DNA of 64,000 nt from Actinomycetes bacterium (GCA_023420415.1 JAEZWF010000033.1:1-64000); one strand, 5' to 3'; shown: positions 7,557 through 16,509, counted from the stretch's first letter. Notes: generated by a model from the sequence alone, not told the origin. Translations and numbers: made by a program.

Positions 7557-8846
7557 TCAGCGGCGGCGCTTCTTGAGGTATGCCGCGAGCTCGTCGTAGG
7601 CGCCGGACTCGTTGCTGTAGAGGGCGTAGTTGCGCGCCGTCTCCATCCAGTCGCTGATGCTCGGCCGCACCGACCTGATGGCCTCGACGAGCTGACGTTG
7701 GGTGATCGGACGCACCTGACCGGAACGCATCGACTCCTCCATCGCGGACTCGGTGGCCTGTTCGCAGACCAGGGCGATGTCGGCGCCGGAGAGGCCGTCG
7801 GTGGCCTTGGCGAGCTTGTCGATGTCGAGCTGGTCGGCCGGGCGTCCCCGCAGGTGGTAGCGCAGGATCGACGCGCGCGCCTCGGTGTCCGGCGGCAGGA
7901 CCAGCACGGTGCGGTCGAAGCGGCCAGGACGCAGGAGGGCGGAGTCGATGTCCCACGGGTGGTTGCTCGCGGCCAGGACGAACAGCCCCTCGTTGTCGGT
8001 CGAGGCGCCGTCGAGCTCGGAGAGCATCTGGTTGACCACCCCACGCATGGCGGAGTTGCCGCGCAGCTGTCCACGTTTCTGGCCGAGGGCGTCGATCTCG
8101 TCGAAGAAGAGCAGGCACGGCCGGTTGCGGCGGGCGGCGTCGAAGATGCTGCGCAGGTTGCGTTCGCTGCTGCCGACGTACATGTCGAGGACGTCGGAGA
8201 GCCCGACCTCGTAGAAGCTGGCGCCCAGCTCGCCGGCGAGTGCCCGGGCGATGAAGGTCTTGCCGCAGCCCGGCGGTCCCCACAGCAACAGTCCGCCGCG
8301 CAGCGACTTGCCGAACTGCGCCCGCAGCTCGGGGTTGCGCATCGGGGTGAGGAAGGACAGCTCGAGCCGGCGCTTGACGTCGGCCAGGCCACCGACGTCG
8401 TCGAGCGTGGCGCCCGCCGCACCGAGGGTGCCGAGCTCGGGCTCGGCGAACGCGTCCGAGCCCTCCCAGTCGGCGAGCAGCTCGGCGGCGGTGTCCGGCA
8501 CCGACATCGCGAAGGCGGCGTCGTCCTCGTCCTCGTCCTCGACCGGTGCGGGCGGGGACGCGACGTCGTCGGTGGGCGCGGGGGTCAGCGGCTCGTCGCC
8601 GAGAGCGTCCGCGAGACGCCCGTATGCCGCGGCACGGTCACCGTGGCCGGTGGCCGTCGCGGCGGCAGCCGCCACCCGCAGGACCGGCACGTCGGCGGGA
8701 CGTGCGGCGAGCACCGTGGTCGCCTCGGTGAGTGCCTCTTCGGGCCGGCCGGCGTCGAGCAGCAGCTGGGCCAGGTGGGCCCGGACGTCGTGGTTGTCCG
8801 GGTCCGCCGTCAGGGTGGCTCGCAGGGCGTCGATGACGGGGTCCAT
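7557..8846 (-). CDS. TPR-AAA+ ATPase
   Basis: A protein of 429 residues. Residues 1-90 form one or two TPR-like helical hairpins (DNHDVRAHLAQLLLDAGRPEEALTEA). An acidic linker (EDEDEDD) precedes a classical AAA+ module with Walker A GPPGCGKT (190-197), Walker B LLFFDEID (245-252) and a second-region arginine motif LLRPGRFDR. The module resembles the CDC48/FtsH/proteasomal ATPase group. Substrates are unknown. A TPR next to an AAA+ domain suggests an adaptor-bound remodelling ATPase. It faces a TPR membrane protein on the other strand, and the two may share the regulatory region between them. ATG at 8846 was chosen because the TPR begins immediately after it. Confidence 0.8.
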   Translation of the reverse strand: MDPVIDALRATLTADPDNHDVRAHLAQLLLDAGRPEEALTEATTVLAARPADVPVLRVAAAAATATGHGDRAAAYGRLADALGDEPLTPAPTDDVASPPAPVEDEDEDDAAFAMSVPDTAAELLADWEGSDAFAEPELGTLGAAGATLDDVGGLADVKRRLELSFLTPMRNPELRAQFGKSLRGGLLLWGPPGCGKTFIARALAGELGASFYEVGLSDVLDMYVGSSERNLRSIFDAARRNRPCLLFFDEIDALGQKRGQLRGNSAMRGVVNQMLSELDGASTDNEGLFVLAASNHPWDIDSALLRPGRFDRTVLVLPPDTEARASILRYHLRGRPADQLDIDKLAKATDGLSGADIALVCEQATESAMEESMRSGQVRPITQRQLVEAIRSVRPSISDWMETARNYALYSNESGAYDELAAYLKKRRR

Positions 8847-8900
8847 GGACACGGTGGGAACGCTACCGGAGCGCTGCGGCCGGAGTTGGCGCATTCGACC

Positions 8901-8976
8901 GGATCCACCGGTTCGCGGATCCACCGGTTCGCGGACTCACGGCTCGGGCACTCACGGCTCGGGACTCACGGCTCGG
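8901..8976. repeat. Short tandem (minisatellite) repeats in divergent intergenic region
   Basis: Two identical 16-bp units GGATCCACCGGTTCGC (8901-8916, 8917-8932) are followed by three decaying units of ACTCACGGCTCGGG. They sit between the divergent AAA+ and TPR genes, immediately left of a perfect DnaA-type box. The array looks like slippage-generated sequence. No coding potential is apparent. Confidence 0.7.
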
Positions 8977-8992
8977 GCTCGATGGTCGCAAC

Positions 8993-9001
8993 TGTGGACA
9001 A
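8993..9001 (-). promoter_or_regulatory. Perfect DnaA box (TTGTCCACA on minus strand)
   Basis: TGTGGACAA on the plus strand is the reverse complement of TTGTCCACA, the consensus DnaA box of actinobacteria. It lies about 90 bp upstream of the TPR gene. A TTAGCGT element that could be a -10 follows at 9028-9034. A single box could mediate DnaA-linked transcription control or titration. The match is exact; the function is inferred. Confidence 0.5.
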
Positions 9002-9094
9002 CCGCAGGACGGCGGCCGCGGCTCTCGGTTAGCGTGTGCTGGCGCGCGGGCGAGTGGGCTCGGCTGCGCGCGGGACGGTCCGGGAGGGGAGCCG

Positions 9095-10315
9095 ATGAAC
9101 GACACCACCGCCAGGCGCGGCCACGCCATGCTGCAGCTGGGACGGGCCAAGGAGGCCGAGGCACTCTTTCGCGAGGCCCTGTCGCAGGACCCCGACGACA
9201 GCGACCACTTCGTCGGGCTCTCCCATGCGCTCGCCAGGCAGGGCAGGTACGCCGAGGCGCGCGACGCCGCGCAGGACGCCCTGCGCCTCGAACCCGACCA
9301 CGTCGGCGCGCTGTCCGTCCTGGCGTCGGCGTATGCCGATCTGCGGGAACCCGGACCCGCCCTCGACGTCGTGCGCCGCGGGCTGCAGATCGTGCCCGAG
9401 CTGGGATACCTGCACCGCCAGGAGGGCGCGATCCTGCTGGCGATGGACCGCACCGACGAGGCGGCCGCGAGCCTCGCACGGGCACGCACCCTCGACCCCG
9501 AGGACGCCGAGGTGGCCGCCCTCCAGGGCGCCGCGGCATACAACGCCCGTCGTTTTGACGAGGCGTCCCGTTTCATCGCCGAGGCGCTCGCCCTCGACCC
9601 GGACAACGCCGAGGCGCACCGGCTGCGCGGCATGCTGTCGCTGCGCCGGGGCGGCGGTCGCGAGGCGGTCGGGGCGGCGCGCGAGGCGATGCGACTCGAC
9701 CCCACCGACGCCGACTACCGCGAGGGCATGTCGCTGGCGCTGAAGTCGCGCAACCCGCTGTACGGCCTGATGCTGCGGTACGCCGACTGGACCTACAGCC
9801 TGCCGAGTGGCGCGCGGTGGGCCGTGTGGCTCGCACCCGTCATCGCGAGCCGGGTGCTGCGGCCGTTCGAGGACCAGCTGTGGGCCCGGGTGCTCCTCGT
9901 CCTGATCTTCGCATTCGTGCTGGTGAGCTGGACCCTCGAACCGCTGATGAACGCGACCTTGCTGTTGCGGCGCTACACCCGCCAGCTGCTGCCGCGCGCC
10001 ACGAAGCTCGCGACGTACGCGTTCCTCGCCTTCCTGGCCGTGGCGGCCGGCGCGGCGGTCGCGGGCATCGTCACGCACTCGGGCCGGTGGTACGTCGTCG
10101 CCATCGGGCTGGGGCTGTGGTCGGCGTCGGCCGGCATGTCCCACACGGTCCGCGAGCGGATGCGACGCCTCACCGTCGGGTTGCAGGGCGGTGGCGCACT
10201 GCTCGGGCTCGCCGCGGTCGTGACGACCGCCCTGGGGCTCGGCGCCGCCGCACCCCTGTCGGTGGTGTTGATCGTGACCGGAATCGCGATGCTCTGGTTC
10301 ACGAACTTCGCCTGA
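9095..10315 (+). CDS. TPR-repeat membrane protein
   Basis: A protein of 406 residues. The first 210 residues are tandem TPR motifs (for example RGHAMLQLGRAKEAEALFREALSQDPDD and ARRFDEASRFIAEALALDPDN). The C-terminal half has about five hydrophobic helices separated by short loops. The TPR part is probably cytoplasmic and acts as a docking surface at the membrane. A strong GGGAGGGG ribosome site lies upstream of the ATG. It is divergent from the TPR-AAA+ gene, and a functional link between the two TPR proteins is plausible but unproven. No enzyme motif is present. Confidence 0.8.
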   Translation: MNDTTARRGHAMLQLGRAKEAEALFREALSQDPDDSDHFVGLSHALARQGRYAEARDAAQDALRLEPDHVGALSVLASAYADLREPGPALDVVRRGLQIVPELGYLHRQEGAILLAMDRTDEAAASLARARTLDPEDAEVAALQGAAAYNARRFDEASRFIAEALALDPDNAEAHRLRGMLSLRRGGGREAVGAAREAMRLDPTDADYREGMSLALKSRNPLYGLMLRYADWTYSLPSGARWAVWLAPVIASRVLRPFEDQLWARVLLVLIFAFVLVSWTLEPLMNATLLLRRYTRQLLPRATKLATYAFLAFLAVAAGAAVAGIVTHSGRWYVVAIGLGLWSASAGMSHTVRERMRRLTVGLQGGGALLGLAAVVTTALGLGAAAPLSVVLIVTGIAMLWFTNFA

Positions 10316-10355
10316 GGGCAACGGCTTTCGTGCCGAAGCCGCCGGGTGCGAGGCC

Positions 10356-10895
10356 TCAGCGACGGGTGCGTCGCTGCACCATGTGACCGACGACGCGAGG
10401 CACCCAGCCCGTCTCGCCGCGCATCCAGCGGCCGGCAACCAGGTTGTGCGGCACCACGACGAAGGCGCCGCGGAAGCCCTCGGTGACGGCCAGGTCGGTG
10501 CCGAACACGTCGGTCACGACCTGCCAGTCGAGGTCGGTGTTGCGGTCGAGGTACTCGCCGATGCCGATGGCGTAGCGCTCGACGATGGCCGCGTGGTCGT
10601 CGGCCGCGGAGTCGGCACGCTCGGCCGCCTTCCACGCCAGGTATGCCGCGTCGAGGCCCGCCCCGATGGAGTCCAGGTCGTCGACGTCGACACCGTCGGC
10701 CTCGAGCGCCGCCAGACCCTCGGTGATGCGGCGCTGCTCGTCGCCCCCGAGCGGCTCGACCACGGGCTGGAGGCGGTCCTCCCCGGCCACCAGGTGTGAT
10801 CCGGAGTCGCCCGGACCGGAGTCGTCACCCCAGGAACCCGACTCCGCCTCCGGCTCCTGGTCGGCGTCACGTCCCTTGCGACCGAACCACGCCAT
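10356..10895 (-). CDS. Acidic protein of the DUF3806 type
   Basis: A protein of 179 residues. Residues 1-40 are hydrophilic and acidic. The rest (GDEQRRITEGLAALEADGVDVDDLDSIGAGLDAAYLAWK, then GIGEYLDRNTDLDWQVVTDVFGTDLAV) resembles DUF3806, a small domain of unknown function common in actinobacteria. No signal peptide or membrane helix is present, so it should be cytosolic. It is 9 nt upstream of the rhodanese gene in the same direction and probably co-transcribed with it. The assignment rests on remembered motif similarity. Confidence 0.65.
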   Translation of the reverse strand: MAWFGRKGRDADQEPEAESGSWGDDSGPGDSGSHLVAGEDRLQPVVEPLGGDEQRRITEGLAALEADGVDVDDLDSIGAGLDAAYLAWKAAERADSAADDHAAIVERYAIGIGEYLDRNTDLDWQVVTDVFGTDLAVTEGFRGAFVVVPHNLVAGRWMRGETGWVPRVVGHMVQRRTRR

Positions 10896-10904
10896 CGGGC
10901 TGAC

Positions 10905-11231
10905 CTACTTGACGTCCGGGTCGCCCTGGTCGGCGACGAGCGGCTTGCCCGCGGCCTGCCAGGCCTTCATGCCGCCGTCGAGGTTGGCGACGTCGTAGCC
11001 CTGCTGGGTCAGCCAGGCCACCGCACGCGAGGAGCGGCCGCCGCCGCGACAGGTGACGGCGAGGGTGCCGGCGTCCGGGTCGGGCAGCTCGGCCAGCCGG
11101 GCCGGCAGGTCGCCGAGCGGGATGTGCACCGCGCCGGGCGCGTGCCCGGCGTCCCACTCGTCCTGCTCACGGACGTCGAGGATGACGGCGTCGTCGGAAA
11201 CCTGGTCGACCTGGACCTGCGGGATGCTCAT
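10905..11231 (-). CDS. Single-domain rhodanese-like sulfurtransferase
   Basis: A protein of 108 residues made of one rhodanese domain: VILDVREQDEWDAGHAPGAVHIPL is the conserved CH2A region, and CRGGGRSSRA gives the catalytic loop with Cys61. The loop has an extra glycine pattern (CRGGGRS) and matches PspE/GlpE-type single-domain enzymes, which carry persulfide sulfur for thiolation or detoxification. The ATG at 11231 begins MSIPQVQVDQV, the usual start for this group. It is oriented away from the kinase gene on the plus strand, with a short divergent gap of about 70 bp. Confidence 0.88.
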   Translation of the reverse strand: MSIPQVQVDQVSDDAVILDVREQDEWDAGHAPGAVHIPLGDLPARLAELPDPDAGTLAVTCRGGGRSSRAVAWLTQQGYDVANLDGGMKAWQAAGKPLVADQGDPDVK

Positions 11232-11304
11232 GCGCCCATCGTGCCACCAGGGCCGGCCGGAAATGCGGTGCGACCCCGGGGCTGTGCGGGCAGAGTGGGC
11301 CGGC

Positions 11305-12261
11305 GTGAGGAGCCAGGATGCCGCGATCGAGCGGGTGGTCGCCGCCACGCGGGATCGGGTGGGCGACCATCCGGCGCTGTCAGGTGTCCTCGACGGGCTC
11401 ACGGGGTTGCTCCACGACGTGTCGACGCAGTGGTCGCTGGTGCTGGGCGAGGTCTACACCGAAGGCATCGGTGCGCCGGTCATCGCGGTCGAGGCGGCCG
11501 GTGAGCCGGCGGTCCTCAAGATCGACCGGCCGGGTGCCGCGCTGGCCGCACAGGTGGCCACCCTCACCGCCGCCGGCGGCCGTGGGTATGCCGTGGTGCT
11601 GGCTGCGGACGTCGAGCGTGGCGCGGTGCTGATGGAACGGCTCGGGCCGAGCCTGGCGTCGAGGCACCTGCCGCCGCACGAGCAGCTGGACCACCTGGCG
11701 GCGACGCTGCGGCTGGCCTGGGAGGTGCCGGTGCCGGCCACGCCCGCGGGGGTTGCCGAGACGGGCGGAGCCTTCGACAAGGCCGACCAGCTCTCCGGCA
11801 TCGTGCGGCGGTTTCGCACCCCTGACGACGAGGGTCGGTGGGGCCCAGCGCTCGACCGGGCCGACGAGCTGGCGCGGCACCTGTCCGCCAGCTGCGGCGG
11901 CATACCCGTCGTCTGGTGCCATGGCGACCCACATCAGGGAAATGCGTTGCAGTCCAAGGGAATCCCGCGGTTCAAGTTCGTCGACCCGGACGGCTTCGGG
12001 TGCGAGGCGGAGTACGACGTTGGCGTCACCCTGCGCGACTTCAGCCGCGAGCTCCTCACCCGTGACGCACCACGGGCGCGGGCCTGGCACGACGGGTTGT
12101 GCGAGCAGGCGGCGGCGGCCACCGACACGGACGTGCAGCGGGTGCGGCAGTGGGCCTTCGTCGAGCGCGTGACGACGGGCCTCTACCTGCGCTGGTTCCG
12201 CGACGACGAGACGGCCGAGACCTTCCTCGACTCCGCGATGGCGCTGACTCCCGCTACTTGA
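11305..12261 (+). CDS. Aminoglycoside/hydroxyurea phosphotransferase-family kinase
   Basis: A protein of about 318 residues with the kinase fold of APH(6)/hydroxyurea-resistance enzymes. AAGEPAVLKIDRPG carries the ATP-binding lysine, WCHGDPHQGNAL is the Brenner-type catalytic loop and FVDPDGFGCEAEYDVG supplies the metal-binding Asp. The physiological substrate is unknown. Relatives phosphorylate streptomycin or hydroxyurea, but most chromosomal copies have not been linked to resistance. The start is uncertain: GTG at 11305 or the in-frame GTG at 11284, neither with a clear ribosome site. Its 3' end overlaps the convergent glycosylase gene by 8 nt. Confidence 0.75.
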   Translation: MRSQDAAIERVVAATRDRVGDHPALSGVLDGLTGLLHDVSTQWSLVLGEVYTEGIGAPVIAVEAAGEPAVLKIDRPGAALAAQVATLTAAGGRGYAVVLAADVERGAVLMERLGPSLASRHLPPHEQLDHLAATLRLAWEVPVPATPAGVAETGGAFDKADQLSGIVRRFRTPDDEGRWGPALDRADELARHLSASCGGIPVVWCHGDPHQGNALQSKGIPRFKFVDPDGFGCEAEYDVGVTLRDFSRELLTRDAPRARAWHDGLCEQAAAATDTDVQRVRQWAFVERVTTGLYLRWFRDDETAETFLDSAMALTPAT

Positions 12262-13114
12262 GCAGGCGCGACATGCGGCGGTCGGCCAAGGGCTTGCCAC
12301 CGGTCTGGCAGGTCGCGCAGTACTGCAGCGAGGAGTCGGCGAACGACACCTCGCGCACCACGTCACCGCAGACCGGGCACTTCTCACCCGTGCGGCCGTG
12401 CACCCGCATCCCGGCCCGCTTGGCGTCCTTCAGCTCGGCCGCGGGCTTGCCCGATGCGGCAGTGACGGCGCCCGTCAGCGTCTCGCGCAACGCGGCATAC
12501 AACCGGTCGACGGCCTCCTCGTCGAGACTCGACGCCATCGCGAACGGCGACATCTTGGCGGCGTGCAGGATCTCGTCGCTGTAGGCGTTGCCGATGCCAG
12601 CGATGAAACCCTGGTCACGCAGCAGGCCCTTGATCTGGGATCGCCTTCCCTTGAGCAGCGCGGCAAACGCGTCACGGGTGAACTCGTCGGCGAGCGGGTC
12701 GGGGCCGAGCGTGGCGATGCCGGGCACGTCGTGGGGGTCACGGACGAGGTATGCCGCGAGCCGCTTCTTGGTGCCCGCCTCGGTGAGGTCGAAACCGGAG
12801 CCGTCGGAGAAGCGCACGCGCAGCGCGATGGGCGACTTGCCCGGGCGCAGCGTCGTGGTCGAGAGCTGGTCGGACCACCGCAGCCAGCCCGCGCGGGCCA
12901 GGTGGAAGACGAGGTGGACACCGTCGCAGTCGAGGTCGACGAACTTGCCGTGCCGCGACACCGCGTCCACCGGCACGCCCTCCAGCGCCTGCGGCGGCGG
13001 GTCGAAGGTCTTGAGCACCGAGAACGACCCGAGCTCCACACCGGTCACGGCCAGCCCGACGACCCGCTCGCCGAGGAAGTCGACGAGCGCCTGGACCTCG
13101 GGCAGCTCCGGCAC
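12254..13114 (-). CDS. Fpg/Nei-family DNA glycosylase
   Basis: A protein of 286 residues that removes oxidised bases and nicks abasic sites. After the GTG start come Pro2 and Glu3 (PELPEVQAL), the catalytic residues of the family, then Lys57 (RHGKFVD). The helix-two-turn-helix IKGLLRDQGFIAGIGNAYSDEILH is complete, and a C-terminal zinc finger with Cys246, Cys249, Cys266 and Cys269 binds DNA. Retention of Pro2-Glu3 fixes the start codon. The sequence is closer to the Fpg than the Nei subgroup, but many actinobacteria have several paralogues, so no gene symbol is given. It is divergent from the MFS transporter with only 25 bp between. Confidence 0.9.
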   Translation of the reverse strand: MPELPEVQALVDFLGERVVGLAVTGVELGSFSVLKTFDPPPQALEGVPVDAVSRHGKFVDLDCDGVHLVFHLARAGWLRWSDQLSTTTLRPGKSPIALRVRFSDGSGFDLTEAGTKKRLAAYLVRDPHDVPGIATLGPDPLADEFTRDAFAALLKGRRSQIKGLLRDQGFIAGIGNAYSDEILHAAKMSPFAMASSLDEEAVDRLYAALRETLTGAVTAASGKPAAELKDAKRAGMRVHGRTGEKCPVCGDVVREVSFADSSLQYCATCQTGGKPLADRRMSRLLK

Positions 13115-13139
13115 GCGCCCATCGTTGCATGATGTGGGG

Positions 13140-14606
13140 ATGGCGACAGCGAGCGAGGGACAGGGCACAGCGGACGAGCTGCTGTCGATGGGCAGCCACC
13201 GAGGCCGGCTCGTGCTGGTCACGACCATCCTCGGCTCCAGCATCGCCCTGCTCGACGGCTCGGTCGTCAACGTGGCCCTCCCGACCATCGGCAAGGACCT
13301 CGACGCCGACCTCGCCGGCCTGCAGTGGGTCGTCAACGGCTACGCCCTCACCCTGTCGGCACTGATCCTGCTCGGTGGTTCGCTCGGCGACAGGTACGGA
13401 CGGGCGAAGATCTACGCGATCGGGGTCGGCGGCTTCGGGCTGTCCTCGATCGCCTGCGCCCTCTCCCCCACCATCGGCGCGCTCGTCGGGGCCCGCATCG
13501 TGCAGGGCGTCTTCGCGGCGCTGCTCGTGCCGGGCAGCCTCGCGATCCTGCAGGCGTCGTTCCGCCCCAAGGACCGGATGGCCGCCATCGGCGCCTGGAC
13601 CGGACTCCTGGGGGTGGCCACCGCGAGCGGGCCACTCGTCGGCGGGTGGCTCGTCGAGATCGACTGGACCTGGGCCTTCTGGATCAACGTGCCGCTGTGC
13701 ATCGCCGTGGTGGCGCTGACGATGACCGTGGTGCCGGAGTCACGAAATCCCGCTGCGGTCAAGGGTTTCGACGTTGCCGGGGTCGTCCTGGCGGTCGTGG
13801 CCCTGGCCGGCCTCACGTATGCGCTCACGGTCGCGCCGGACAACCCTGGCCCGGTGGCGCTCGGGGCGGGAGTCGTGGCCGTGGTGGCCGCGATCGGGTT
13901 CGTCCTGGTCGAGCGGCGTTCGCCGCACGCGATGGTGCCGCCCAGCCTCTTCAAGGACCGCGTGTTCACCACGATCAACATCGTGACGCTGCTCGTCTAC
14001 GCCGGGCTGTCGGCCTCGATGCTCTTCCTCGTGCTGTTCCTCCAGACCGTGTCCGGGTGGTCGGCGCTGGCGGCAGGTGCCGCCACCCTGCCCGTGTCGG
14101 CGGTCATGCTCGTCCTGGCCAGCCGCTTCGGCACGCTGGCCACGAAGCACGGCCCGAGCCGCTACATGGTGGGCGGAACCCTTGTCGCGGCAGCGGGATT
14201 CGCCCTCCTCGCACTCTCACCGCGGGACCCGTCCTTCCTCGTGCACATCCTGCCCGGCACCCTCCTCATGGGGCTCGGGCTGTCGATGCTCGTCGCGCCC
14301 CTCACCGGCACGGTGCTGGCGGCCGCACCGGACGAGCTGGCCGGCATCGCCAGTGGCGTCAACAACGCGGTGTCCCGCACGGCCGGCCTGCTCGCCGTCG
14401 CGGCACTCCCTCCGCTCGTCGGCCTCAGCGGCGCCGACTACGCCCAAGCCGACTCGATGGCCCCGGCCTACCGCCTGGCCATGCTGATCTGTGCCGGTCT
14501 CCTCGTGGGTGGCGCCGTCCTCACCGCAGTGGGTCTGCGACCGCAGCAGCCGGAGTGCGCCCCGGCGCCGCAGGCGCAGGCGCACCCCCAGCCACCGGCT
14601 CGCTGA
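13140..14606 (+). CDS. MFS efflux transporter, DHA2 (EmrB/QacA) family
   Basis: A protein of 488 residues with about 14 membrane segments. Signature sequences are LDGSVVNVALPTIGKDL (motif D1), GGSLGDRYGRAKIY (motif A) and GARIVQGVFAALLVPGSLAIL with ASGPLVGGWLV (motif C, antiporter class). Proton-driven drug or metabolite export is expected, but the substrate cannot be read from sequence. CATGAT followed by 6 nt before the ATG suggests leaderless transcription. The C-terminal 20 residues are Pro/Gln/Ala-rich and should be cytoplasmic. No regulator gene is adjacent. Confidence 0.88.
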   Translation: MATASEGQGTADELLSMGSHRGRLVLVTTILGSSIALLDGSVVNVALPTIGKDLDADLAGLQWVVNGYALTLSALILLGGSLGDRYGRAKIYAIGVGGFGLSSIACALSPTIGALVGARIVQGVFAALLVPGSLAILQASFRPKDRMAAIGAWTGLLGVATASGPLVGGWLVEIDWTWAFWINVPLCIAVVALTMTVVPESRNPAAVKGFDVAGVVLAVVALAGLTYALTVAPDNPGPVALGAGVVAVVAAIGFVLVERRSPHAMVPPSLFKDRVFTTINIVTLLVYAGLSASMLFLVLFLQTVSGWSALAAGAATLPVSAVMLVLASRFGTLATKHGPSRYMVGGTLVAAAGFALLALSPRDPSFLVHILPGTLLMGLGLSMLVAPLTGTVLAAAPDELAGIASGVNNAVSRTAGLLAVAALPPLVGLSGADYAQADSMAPAYRLAMLICAGLLVGGAVLTAVGLRPQQPECAPAPQAQAHPQPPAR

Positions 14607-14613
14607 CGCGCCC

Positions 14614-15705
14614 TCAGTCGGCCGTCGGAACTTCGTCAGTTGCGTTCTGCCGCAACGCAACTCGCAACAGACGCACCAGGCCGTACCCGTCGCCGGCACG
14701 GCATACCGGCACGTCCTTCTCCCGTCGGTCGCGCGCGGGCGTGAACTCCTCCAACGACACGGGTATGCCGTGTGACAGCACCTGCTCGGAGGGCGTCAGC
14801 TCGCGGATGGCGATCGCGTCGACCGCGTCCGGTCGCTGCAGCGCGAAGTCGCCGTAGATCTTGGGGTCGTGCTGGCCGTCGTCGCCGACGAGCACCCAGC
14901 GGATGTGCGGGAACTCGTTGGCCAGGCGGTGCAGGCAGGCCCGCTTGTGGTCCTGGCCGCTGCGGAACCAGCCGGTGTTGGTCGGGCCCCAGTCGGTGAG
15001 CAGCAGCGGGCCCGGCGGGTAACCGTGACGACGCAGGAAGCGGGTCAGCGTCGGCGCGGTGTTCCAGGCACCCGTGGAGACGTAGACCATCGGCGCCCCC
15101 GGGTGGGCCGACAGGAGCTCGCGGTACATCGTCGCCATACCCGGCACGACGTGGCGGGCGTTCTCGCTCTTCACGAAGGTGTTCCAGGCCGCGATCATCG
15201 GCCGCGGCAGGGAGGTCGAGATGACGGTGTCGTCGATGTCGCTGACCATCCCGAAGGTCTGGTCGTCCCCGACGATGAACACGGCGGCCTGCACCGGCGC
15301 CGCCCCCGCGGAGCTGATGGTGGCCTCCGCCCAACCCGGTGGCAGGCCGTGGTCCTTGACCTTGACGTCGACGTAACCACTGCGGTCAGAACGCGAGTGG
15401 ACCTGGGCACGACCCAGCGACACCGTCACCGGGACGTTCATGGCCGGGGCGGTGATGAAGGCCCGCCAGCCACGACGCTCGTCCTCGGCCGACCTCAGGG
15501 CGCGGCTGCCGGCACCGGCGTCCTCGCGCACGCCGCGTTCGCCGCGCCGCGACAGCAGCACCCGGCCCAGGACCCTGGCGAACTGCGGTGACCCGTAGCC
15601 CGTGTGCGCGACGAGCCGAGGTTGCCACCCCCGTCCACGCAGGACGGCGTCCACCCGGCGGTGCCAGGCGTCCTCCACGATCGCGGCAGCGTGCGGTCGG
15701 GCCAT
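14614..15705 (-). CDS. App1-like phosphatidate phosphatase catalytic-domain protein
   Basis: A protein of 363 residues. The core GMVSDIDDTVISTSLPRP contains DIDDT, the nucleophile motif of the HAD superfamily. MVYVSTGAWNTAPTLTRFLRRHGYP and VLVGDDGQHDPKIYG complete the HAD motifs. The layout matches the App1/DUF2183 family, whose yeast member dephosphorylates phosphatidate. An N-terminal beta-rich domain (about 60-150) precedes it. The bacterial substrate is not established. The 3' end lies 8 bp from the convergent MFS gene. The start (MARPHAAAIVEDAWHRR) is a clean ATG. Confidence 0.82.
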   Translation of the reverse strand: MARPHAAAIVEDAWHRRVDAVLRGRGWQPRLVAHTGYGSPQFARVLGRVLLSRRGERGVREDAGAGSRALRSAEDERRGWRAFITAPAMNVPVTVSLGRAQVHSRSDRSGYVDVKVKDHGLPPGWAEATISSAGAAPVQAAVFIVGDDQTFGMVSDIDDTVISTSLPRPMIAAWNTFVKSENARHVVPGMATMYRELLSAHPGAPMVYVSTGAWNTAPTLTRFLRRHGYPPGPLLLTDWGPTNTGWFRSGQDHKRACLHRLANEFPHIRWVLVGDDGQHDPKIYGDFALQRPDAVDAIAIRELTPSEQVLSHGIPVSLEEFTPARDRREKDVPVCRAGDGYGLVRLLRVALRQNATDEVPTAD

Positions 15706-15714
15706 GACCAGACC

Positions 15715-16422
15715 CTACGACCTCTCGAGCACGGTCCTGAACTGGTCGACGAGGCGCTGACTGCTCGCACCGGGCCCGTCGAACTCGAAGAGCCGCTGCC
15801 CGCGGCTCGCGAGCAGCATCGGACCGCCGTGCGGGTCGAGCTCCTTGGCGAGCGCAACGTCCTCGCGCGCCAGCTCCAGCGCCCGCTCGCTGCGGGCGAA
15901 CAGCTCGACGGCCGGGCCGTCGACACCCAACCGGTCCGACACCGCCGCCAGCACCCCCGGCTCGTCGAGCGCGCGACCGCGGACGAAGAACTCGTCCTGG
16001 ACCGCCTCCAGCACGGCTCCCGGGTCGTCATGGTCGGTCGCGAGCAGGGCGATGAGCCCGGCGGCCGTGCCCAGCGAGGCGTAGCGGCCCGACTGCACGA
16101 CCTCGACGTCGACCGGCGGCACCCCCTCGCGCAGGACCGCGCTCACCGAGCGCTGGTACTCCCGCGCCCGGGGGTCGTACAGGTCGAGGACGTAGACCAG
16201 CAGGGTGGAGCCGTCGAACAGCTCGGGCCGGTGCACGTCGACCCCGGCCTGCGCCTCGGCTGCCGCCCGCGCCGCGCGCAGCTGCCAGCCCGAGCGGGTG
16301 GCGTGACCCAGCGTCCGGCCGTGGGAGCACAGCGCTGGTCGGCCCCCCGCGTGCGTGGCGTAGCAACAGGAGGACACCCCGTCCGGGGACGCGCTGCCGT
16401 GGGGCAGGTCGTCGTGCGACAT
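15715..16422 (-). CDS. Sucrase/ferredoxin-like (thioredoxin-fold) protein, tentative
   Basis: A protein of 235 residues starting MSHDDLPHGSASPDG after a clear GGAGGT site. It has a Cys-Cys pair near residue 18 (SSCCYATHAGGRPALCSHGRT) and a long middle region on volumes and kinetics of a helical fold (AAGLIALLATDHDDPGAVLEAVQDEFFVRG) reminiscent of thioredoxin-fold DsbA-like or sucrase/ferredoxin-like proteins. No CxxC redox motif is intact. The family call is weak. The gene is followed by the App1-like gene after 9 nt, so the two may be co-transcribed. Confidence 0.5.
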   Translation of the reverse strand: MSHDDLPHGSASPDGVSSCCYATHAGGRPALCSHGRTLGHATRSGWQLRAARAAAEAQAGVDVHRPELFDGSTLLVYVLDLYDPRAREYQRSVSAVLREGVPPVDVEVVQSGRYASLGTAAGLIALLATDHDDPGAVLEAVQDEFFVRGRALDEPGVLAAVSDRLGVDGPAVELFARSERALELAREDVALAKELDPHGGPMLLASRGQRLFEFDGPGASSQRLVDQFRTVLERS

Positions 16423-16446
16423 GGACACCTCCGAGGACGCGGGCAC

Positions 16447-16488
16447 AAAAAAAGCAACCGGTCGGCCGTGCGGCCGGACCCGGTTGCT
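16447..16488 (-). terminator. Intrinsic terminator of the GAF-ANTAR gene
   Basis: On the minus strand an inverted repeat (AGCAACCG ... CGGTTGCT, with an inner GGCC-rich stem) is followed by seven T residues (plus-strand A-run 16447-16453). It lies 22 bp past the stop of the GAF-ANTAR gene. This is a textbook rho-independent terminator, one of few in the window with a real T-run. Confidence 0.88.
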
Positions 16489-16509
16489 TCAGGTGGTGGA
16501 GAGACTAGC

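Noticed and set aside
11305..12261. Antibiotic resistance gene call for the APH-like kinase
   Set aside because: The fold fits streptomycin or hydroxyurea kinases, but chromosomal actinobacterial paralogues are mostly uncharacterised and nothing in the context suggests resistance.
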